A stretch of DNA of 64,000 nt from contig CAZTSX010000005.1 in NCBI GenBank assembly GCA_964616825.1, forward strand, positions 1-64,000. The letters are read 5' to 3'. Origin of the DNA: QYOJ01 sp964616825 (GTDB taxonomy: Bacteria; Bacteroidota; Bacteroidia; Bacteroidales; FEN-979). This document shows, piece after piece, positions 60,901 to 64,000 of this stretch. The notes under the pieces were generated by a model. It saw nothing but the letters and a program-made list of their open reading frames with translations, ran no database searches and was not told the DNA's origin. Position 1 is the stretch's first letter; each line of letters starts with the position of its first letter. The position numbers and the translations under genes were made by a program.

Positions 60901-60963
60901 TACTTCACCGAAGGGTACCGAATAGGAATTGGACATGAGTTGGTGAAGCTCATCAATCGATAA
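57946..60963 (+). CDS. Fusion of a small membrane protein and a transglutaminase-like lipoprotein
   Basis: 1005 residues. Residues 1-130 form a complete four-helix membrane protein ending YLVFWWKK. At residue 131 a second signal follows: MKPLLTLFLAFTLFVPLSC, a typical lipoprotein leader with lipobox. The transglutaminase-like core has Cys in AYGRCGEESTFTT (near 310), His in DDNHAWVEVW (near 350) and Asp/Glu in GACEPEPELDMGWF. A second, degenerate transglutaminase-like region lies near 705-730 (RDIFFVALCRSFGIPARLEQ). The single frame could be a true fusion, or the ATG at 58336 may be the natural start of a separate lipoprotein gene. An octamer array lies inside at 59834-59865. Confidence 0.75.
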   Translation: MKNLPQATSNSLKTTRLVIRIFASLITLFYLLVFVPKFIQTLLGDAPESPPGADWEGSMVTVSFLIFILGYIVTWWRGLVGGIIIAIGGVLMFFTHMLSASGEFEFLPFFVFSGPMLLCGILYLVFWWKKMKPLLTLFLAFTLFVPLSCNQGDHFISDPQYRKKVKEQFDKQVEIAATRSDTLFNIFDQELSTEEEEALEFLYAYMSLNDLADYNGEFFLKNIRSSLAARDTFSWGKTVPEVIFRHFVLPIRVNNENLDSSRWVFFAGLKDRIKGMSMRDAALEVNHWCHEKVIYKGSDIRTSSPLATVKTAYGRCGEESTFTTAAMRAVGIPARQCYTPRWAHCDDNHAWVEVWVDGDWHYLGACEPEPELDMGWFTGPGKQAMLVNTNVFGDYDGPEDILLKDERYTRINILPNYTETKRIYAVVSSTSNQRLANTDIEFQLYNYGEFYPLLQTKTDKNGIASILTGYGDLLVWAAKGKKFGFAKADVRQIDTVFVILELMTSVTGSLEIDFVPPVKQEVKNQATDSMRAVNTERLKFEDHLRTSYEATFIDSSKAYRLAQTLEVDPAKLWPVLKQSRGNWREIIDFVSETPDSLRQWIFPLLDAVSEKDLRDISPVVLLDAIMNTNTHQFNSSPVDLVSYTMNPRVDNEWLKPYHSYLREKFSNRFIADARLNPETVSDWIKLNIKVDKKANYSKSPITPVGVYELTMADPHSRDIFFVALCRSFGIPARLEQATKVPQYYQDSLWKEVYFEEPPEEPERNATLVLRNDPSNSVKPEYYINYTVEQHKDGFYRSLDYENSPQVENFPSIFQLTPGPVLIVLGNRLTDGTVMTRITFLNLQAEKATHLPLTLRKSLRPPPIFGSFVTGQLKNDLQQTGIDIGTSSGLVMAWLEPDEEPTKHLVDDLQRKAGEFEEWDGSLVLFLPTREEMDLFIQREGKSLPRNVQYGIHADYSFGKLFYSLDLPLSRKYPVVLYINPAGIINYFTEGYRIGIGHELVKLINR
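59834..59865. repeat. Octamer array in coding sequence (TTCACCAG x4)
   Basis: CTCACCAG, TTCAACAG, TTCACCAG and TTGACCTG in 8-base register, read as HQFNSSPVDL. The unit is that of the array in the activase gene; a two-unit reverse copy lies near 48454-48470 between the GH2 and cls genes. Confidence 0.6.
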
Positions 60964-60965
60964 CT

Positions 60966-60996
60966 GTTGCTTCGTCGCTACGCTTCTCGCAATGAC
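60966..60996. repeat. Palindromic element, intergenic copy
   Basis: 31 bases, three bases after the stop of the transglutaminase gene. Arms GTTGC (60966-60970) and GCAAT (60990-60994) pair; the inner part CTACGCTTCTCGC differs from the coding copy at 55071 while length and ends are kept. Confidence 0.65.
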
Positions 60997-61014
60997 AATT
61001 ATTAATTGAATCCA

Positions 61015-61035
61015 GAACCTTGAGCCTTGAACTTT
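61015..61035. repeat. Heptamer array (GAACCTT x3) at the SLOG gene start
   Basis: GAACCTT, GAGCCTT and GAACTTT in register. The TTG start of the next gene is the last two bases of unit 2 plus the first of unit 3, exactly as at the aat gene. Confidence 0.7.
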
Positions 61036-61485
61036 AGCATAATAAGCGGTGGTCAGACGGGTGTTGATCGGGCGGCACTCGATTTTGCATTGGATCATGC
61101 TATCCCCTGTGGTGGATTTTGCCCGAAAGGCCGTCTGGCTGAGGATGGTGCCATTTCCGATCGGTATCCGCTAACAGAAACATCGTCAGCGGAATATCGT
61201 GAGCGAACCGAACAAAACATTCTACGCAGCGATGGCACGCTGATCATATACGCCTGTGCTTTATCCGGGGGGACACGTTATACTTTTGAATACGCCCGAG
61301 CATCCAAAAAACCTCTCTTTCAGATTGATCTCACAGAGCCAATTTCACAAGATGAGTTTCACTCCTGGGTTGAAACCCATGATATTGAAACATTGAATAT
61401 CGCTGGTCCGCGGGAAAGCCAGCAACCCGGTATTTACCAGCGTGCAATTGAGGTACTGGCAATACTTCTCGAGCATTCAGTCTGA
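61027..61485 (+). CDS. Putative molybdenum-carrier/SLOG-family protein
   Basis: 152 residues from TTG at 61027. The sequence opens with the Rossmann-like nucleotide-binding loop IISGGQTGVDRAALDFALDH and continues GGFCPKGRLAEDG and TLIIYACALSGGT (phosphate-binding GGT). The end NIAGPRESQQPGIYQRAIEV is the family signature. The family is called putative molybdenum carrier and belongs to the SLOG superfamily, whose members bind nucleotides or nucleotide-like ligands; the true function is unknown. The start lies in a heptamer array and no ATG or GTG precedes the conserved region closely. It ends 155 bases before a strong terminator. Confidence 0.85.
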   Translation: MNFSIISGGQTGVDRAALDFALDHAIPCGGFCPKGRLAEDGAISDRYPLTETSSAEYRERTEQNILRSDGTLIIYACALSGGTRYTFEYARASKKPLFQIDLTEPISQDEFHSWVETHDIETLNIAGPRESQQPGIYQRAIEVLAILLEHSV

Positions 61486-61639
61486 CCTGGCCCGAAAACA
61501 AAAAAGATCTCTACATCTCCTTGATTACAAGCGACATTTACGAATTCCTGCTTTTCATTGGGATTTTCTGGATGTACTTTTGTATAACAGATTTCTTTGA
61601 TGACCAGACCATAAATCGATCTCATCATCTGTTGGTTTG

Positions 61640-61670
61640 AAGGCTGCCTCTGACCAGGCAGCCTTTTTTA
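61640..61670 (+). terminator. Rho-independent terminator
   Basis: AAGGCTGCCT (61640-61649) and AGGCAGCCTT (61656-61665) pair perfectly over ten bases with a six-base loop and run into six T residues. It should end rightward transcription from the SLOG gene and insulate the tRNA gene. Confidence 0.92.
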
Positions 61671-61704
61671 TGCTGGTATACTAGACCGGAAAAAGAAAAA
61701 CCGT

Positions 61705-61712
61705 TACCTTTG
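61705..61712 (+). promoter_or_regulatory. -7 element of the tRNA-Arg gene
   Basis: TACCTTTG matches TAnnTTTG and lies 11 bases before the tRNA. No TTG stands at the usual -33 distance. Confidence 0.55.
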
Positions 61713-61723
61713 CGGCCTCAATT

Positions 61724-61797
61724 GGCTCCGTAGCTCAACTGAATAGAGCATCTGACTACGGATCAGAAGGTTGGGGGTTTGAATCCCTCCGGAGTCG
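61724..61797 (+). tRNA. tRNA-Arg (anticodon ACG)
   Basis: A complete 74-base cloverleaf. The acceptor stem GGCTCCG pairs with CGGAGTC (one G-T), the D-arm is GCTC/GAGC, the anticodon stem TCTGA/TCAGA encloses the loop CTACGGA with anticodon ACG, and the T-arm is GGGGG TTTGAAT CCCTC. The discriminator base is G, and CCA is not encoded, so it must be added after transcription. ACG is read as ICG for CGU, CGC and CGA codons. The gene stands alone between two terminators. Confidence 0.97.
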
Positions 61798-61810
61798 CAC
61801 TGATAATGAG

Positions 61811-61844
61811 CCACTTACAACGATATTGTTGTGGGTGGTTTTTT
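61811..61844 (+). terminator. Terminator after tRNA-Arg
   Basis: CCACTTACAAC (61811-61821) pairs with GTTGTGGGTGG (61828-61838) over 11 bases with two G-T pairs, followed by six T residues. It starts 13 bases after the tRNA. Confidence 0.88.
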
Positions 61845-61969
61845 GTAGTACACTTAAAAAGTACACACATTCTTGATACAAACTTTCATTCTATCCTGAC
61901 TGAAACTGATTTTAATATCATCCAAATCGCGTTAATACATTGAAAAAAGGCATGATAAATGGTACATAA

Positions 61970-62932
61970 CTATATCGTTATAACCACATTTCCCTTTTTA
62001 TGTCCTTTGTCTACATACCGGTGTGCTTCAACTATCTGTTCAAGCGGAAAGGTTTTATCTGTAACCGCTTTAACATATCCAGCTTCAACCAGTTCTTTGA
62101 GCTGGATAAAATACTCGGAACGCAACTTGAGAAGTCCATCATCTACTGATACATATTTTCCATTCTGACGAAGTGCCTTTTTTGATTCAATTTTTAGTTT
62201 TGAAGTTTTGTTTTTCCCAACAGCATCAAAAATATAATCATATACTTCCAGATTTTTTATTGCATCTTCCTGTGTATAATCAATTATCTTTTCAGCTCCC
62301 AGGAATTTTACTAATTCGGTATTCGATGAGCCACAAACTCCTGTAACTTCGGCACCAATAGATTTTACAATCTGGACCGCGATGGTTCCTATTGCCCCTG
62401 AAGCTCCATAGATAAGCACCTTTTGTCCCTTCCGGATATCCATTTTTCTCAGATAATGTGTTGCCAGAATGCCTCCATAAGATACTGAAGCTGCTTCCTC
62501 ATGGCTCATATTGTTCGGTTTGAGTGCCAGGCATCCGAGTTTAGACTCTTTTTCAGACATGCATGTATATTCTGCATATGCGCCAAAGCTATAGCCTGTA
62601 AAACCAATGACCTGGTCACCTTTCCTAAATTGCTTTATATCTGTTCCAACCGATTCAATTTCGCCAGATAAAACAAGCCCAAGAATAGGTTTTTTCGGTT
62701 TTGTGAAACCAATATAAAATTTCATCATTAATTCCATTATTTGTTTCATTGGGAACTTATGATCACCAGGTATATTAAAACCCCTGATGATGCAATCACT
62801 TGCAGTTACAGCTGTTGCCTTTATCCGAATGATGACTTCATTATTTCCTGGAATGGGTTTTTCTGCTTCTGTAAGCTGAAGGACTTCCGGGGGCCCAAAT
62901 TTTGTGCATACAACTGCTTTCATTTTTCCCAT
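61970..62932 (-). CDS. Zinc-free MDR-family NAD(P)H quinone oxidoreductase-like protein
   Basis: 320 residues of the medium-chain dehydrogenase superfamily. The N-terminal GroES-like domain (MKAVVCTKFGPPEVLQLTEA ... ILGLVLSGEIESVGTD) is followed by a Rossmann domain with GQKVLIYGASGAIGTIAVQI near 155. The catalytic and structural zinc cysteines of alcohol dehydrogenases are absent, as in quinone oxidoreductase/enoyl reductase-like members. It should reduce quinones or alpha,beta-unsaturated carbonyls with NADPH. The start MGKMKAVVC has a second Met three codons later. Nothing was recognised in the 205 bases upstream (62933-63137). Confidence 0.88.
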   Translation of the reverse strand: MGKMKAVVCTKFGPPEVLQLTEAEKPIPGNNEVIIRIKATAVTASDCIIRGFNIPGDHKFPMKQIMELMMKFYIGFTKPKKPILGLVLSGEIESVGTDIKQFRKGDQVIGFTGYSFGAYAEYTCMSEKESKLGCLALKPNNMSHEEAASVSYGGILATHYLRKMDIRKGQKVLIYGASGAIGTIAVQIVKSIGAEVTGVCGSSNTELVKFLGAEKIIDYTQEDAIKNLEVYDYIFDAVGKNKTSKLKIESKKALRQNGKYVSVDDGLLKLRSEYFIQLKELVEAGYVKAVTDKTFPLEQIVEAHRYVDKGHKKGNVVITI

Positions 62933-63137
62933 ATCATTTTGTAATTTAATTTCAGTGTTATCAAATTAATCCGGAGCTTAACTCCACTGTGGCAGGTTTT
63001 TCTCATATGGCTGAAGGCTTAATTGCAACGAAGTGCCATTTAAATTGAGCATGCGTAATCCCGATCTTCAAATTTACAGCCTGTTCGGGCGGACTCAGTG
63101 CAAGGTCCATCAAGGACTGAACCGGACTGTACCTATT

Positions 63138-63464
63138 TTATTTCTCAATAAAGTCTTCCCGTGCAGGGATAAAACAATCAATAACCTTGCATGTTGTTAT
63201 TGCCTTTGCCGAATGAACAACATTTGAAGGTATGTAAGCTGTCATTCCAGCTTTCATCACGCTTGATTCTTCATCAATAGTAAACTCCAACTCACCATCA
63301 ATCAAATTTGTCCATTGTTCATGTGGATGGCTGTGTGCAGGCAATTCGCATCCTGCATTTATGGTGAAATGACCAAAGGTAGCCTGGCCTGAATGAAATA
63401 CCGGTCCACTAATACCTTCCCATATTTGTAGTCTTTTCCTTGTATTGAAATCAATAAATGTCAT
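63138..63464 (-). CDS. Small cupin-domain protein
   Basis: 108 residues, a single cupin barrel. Motif 1 is HSHPHEQWTNLIDGELEF (about 44-61), with His-x-His and the Gln/Glu ligand. Motif 2 is YIPSNVVHSAKA, with the third His near 84. Metal-binding cupins of this size serve as small enzymes or sugar/ligand sensors. It is on the same strand as the MDR gene but 205 bases away. Function unresolved. Confidence 0.85.
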   Translation of the reverse strand: MTFIDFNTRKRLQIWEGISGPVFHSGQATFGHFTINAGCELPAHSHPHEQWTNLIDGELEFTIDEESSVMKAGMTAYIPSNVVHSAKAITTCKVIDCFIPAREDFIEK

Positions 63465-63540
63465 ATATGTTGTTTTATATGTTTAAATCTTGATGGTAAA
63501 AATACAAAAAAACAGCTTTTATGGAATGATTTGTTCATTC

Positions 63541-63570
63541 TTGAAAATACCGTAAAAAAGGTTATTTTTG
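63541..63570 (+). promoter_or_regulatory. Promoter of the fabG-type gene
   Basis: TTG at 63541-63543, exactly 19 bases, then TATTTTTG at 63563-63570: a full TTG-N19-TAnnTTTG promoter. It leaves a leader of about 20 bases before the ATG at 63598. Confidence 0.75.
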
Positions 63571-63597
63571 CTACCTTAATATGACGCTGCATACCAA

Positions 63598-64000
63598 ATG
63601 AAATACGCATTAGTTACAGGAGGATCAAGAGGGATTGGCCGTGCATGTTGCATAAAACTGGCTGAAATGGGATGCCATCTCCTGATTAATTATCACTCAA
63701 ATAAAGAGGCGGCAGAAGAAACCCTTCAGATGGTACGCGAAAAAGGATGCGATGGAGAACTTCTGAAATTTGATGTCTCCATCCTGGAAGAGGTCGAATC
63801 TGTAATCAATGAATGGATAGAACGAAATGAAGGCAACTATATCTCCATACTGGTCAATAACGCCGGGATCCGGAAAGATGCGTTGGTGATGTGGATGAAA
63901 GACGAAGAGTGGCAAGATGTAATCAACACCAATCTGAACAGTTTCCTTTACGTCACACGTCTCCTGATCCAGGATATGCTGATCAACAAATTTGGCCGGA
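63598..64000 (+). CDS. fabG: 3-oxoacyl-ACP reductase-like SDR, cut by window end
   Basis: The first 134 codons of a classical SDR: MKYALVTGGSRGIGRACCIK carries the cofactor loop TGGSRGIG, and VNNAGIRKDALVMWMKDEEW is the typical FabG/PhaB-like continuation. The catalytic YSAAK-type motif lies beyond the window. FabG reduces 3-oxoacyl-ACP in fatty-acid elongation; aryl-polyene or polyketide pathway paralogues look alike and the missing neighbours would decide. It has its own full promoter. Confidence 0.85.
   Translation, partial: MKYALVTGGSRGIGRACCIKLAEMGCHLLINYHSNKEAAEETLQMVREKGCDGELLKFDVSILEEVESVINEWIERNEGNYISILVNNAGIRKDALVMWMKDEEWQDVINTNLNSFLYVTRLLIQDMLINKFGR

Noticed and set aside
61434..61628. 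64-residue leftward open frame after the SLOG gene
   Set aside because: It overlaps the SLOG gene end, has no recognisable feature or promoter, and may be chance. It cannot be excluded as a small gene.

Overview
The window reads as a chromosomal segment of a Bacteroidota bacterium, most likely an anaerobic or facultatively anaerobic member of the Bacteroidales/Marinilabiliales side of the phylum. Support: the block rpmG - DUF4295 - ftsY - rimO, type IX secretion (Por secretion) C-terminal sorting domains on two exported proteins, a TonB-dependent receptor with a surface lipoprotein partner, DUF5687 and DUF418 membrane proteins, a glycyl radical enzyme with its activase, and promoters of the Bacteroidota form TTG - 19 or 20 nt - TAnnTTTG. 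Shine-Dalgarno sequences are generally not evident. The sequence is a draft scaffold: one run of 100 N is present and it is probably a false gap.

Layout. 0.2-3.8 kb: ABC transporter pair and an SRPBCC/GyrI protein. 4-7 kb: an unrecognised protein with a strongly patterned promoter region, then a two-gene operon of a 3-beta-HSD-like reductase and a steroid 5-alpha-reductase-like membrane protein. 6.9-7.45 kb: a gene-free stretch with a GC-rich island beside an AT-rich repeat cluster. 7.4-8.9 kb: clpS, CoA-type Nudix hydrolase, OsmC protein. 8.9-13 kb: an outer-membrane uptake locus (propeller lipoprotein, BtuB-like receptor, type IX-secreted protein) resembling cobalamin capture loci. 13-24 kb: mainly housekeeping genes (rimO, ftsY, rpmG, methylmalonyl-CoA decarboxylase, xerD, aat, aminotransferase, SDR, C1 peptidase, radical SAM protein, HAD phosphatase). 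24.4-32.2 kb: three large exported glycoside-hydrolase-type proteins without a SusC/SusD pair. 32-34 kb: CAP/SPOR protein, a frameshifted repeat protein and a decayed remnant. 34-38.9 kb: ogt, Na+/solute symporter with a small membrane partner, DUF418 protein, metallophosphoesterase. 39-40.6 kb: decayed xylose genes (GH31 remnant and xylB with an internal deletion). 40.6-50.9 kb: M23 peptidase, EXPERA protein, SDR, galM, galK, GH2 beta-mannosidase, cardiolipin synthase, SDR. 50.9-61.5 kb: lumazine-binding-like pseudogene, sialidase-fold type IX protein, M64 peptidase, glycyl radical activase and enzyme, a membrane-protein/transglutaminase fusion, and a SLOG protein. 61.6-64 kb: tRNA-Arg(ACG) between two strong terminators, MDR dehydrogenase, cupin, and the start of a fabG-type reductase.

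The most unusual feature is a layer of short-unit repeats spread over the window. Heptamer arrays lie between genes and also inside coding sequences in frame-preserving lengths; octamer arrays and a short palindromic element with arms ATTGC/GCAAT occur too. The palindrome lies inside two genes without breaking the frame. Two genes (aat and the SLOG gene) begin with TTG exactly at a unit boundary of the same GAACCTT array. Several broken genes (xylB, GH31, the repeat protein, the lumazine-binding-like gene, a SUMF1-like remnant) suggest ongoing gene decay, especially of pentose use.
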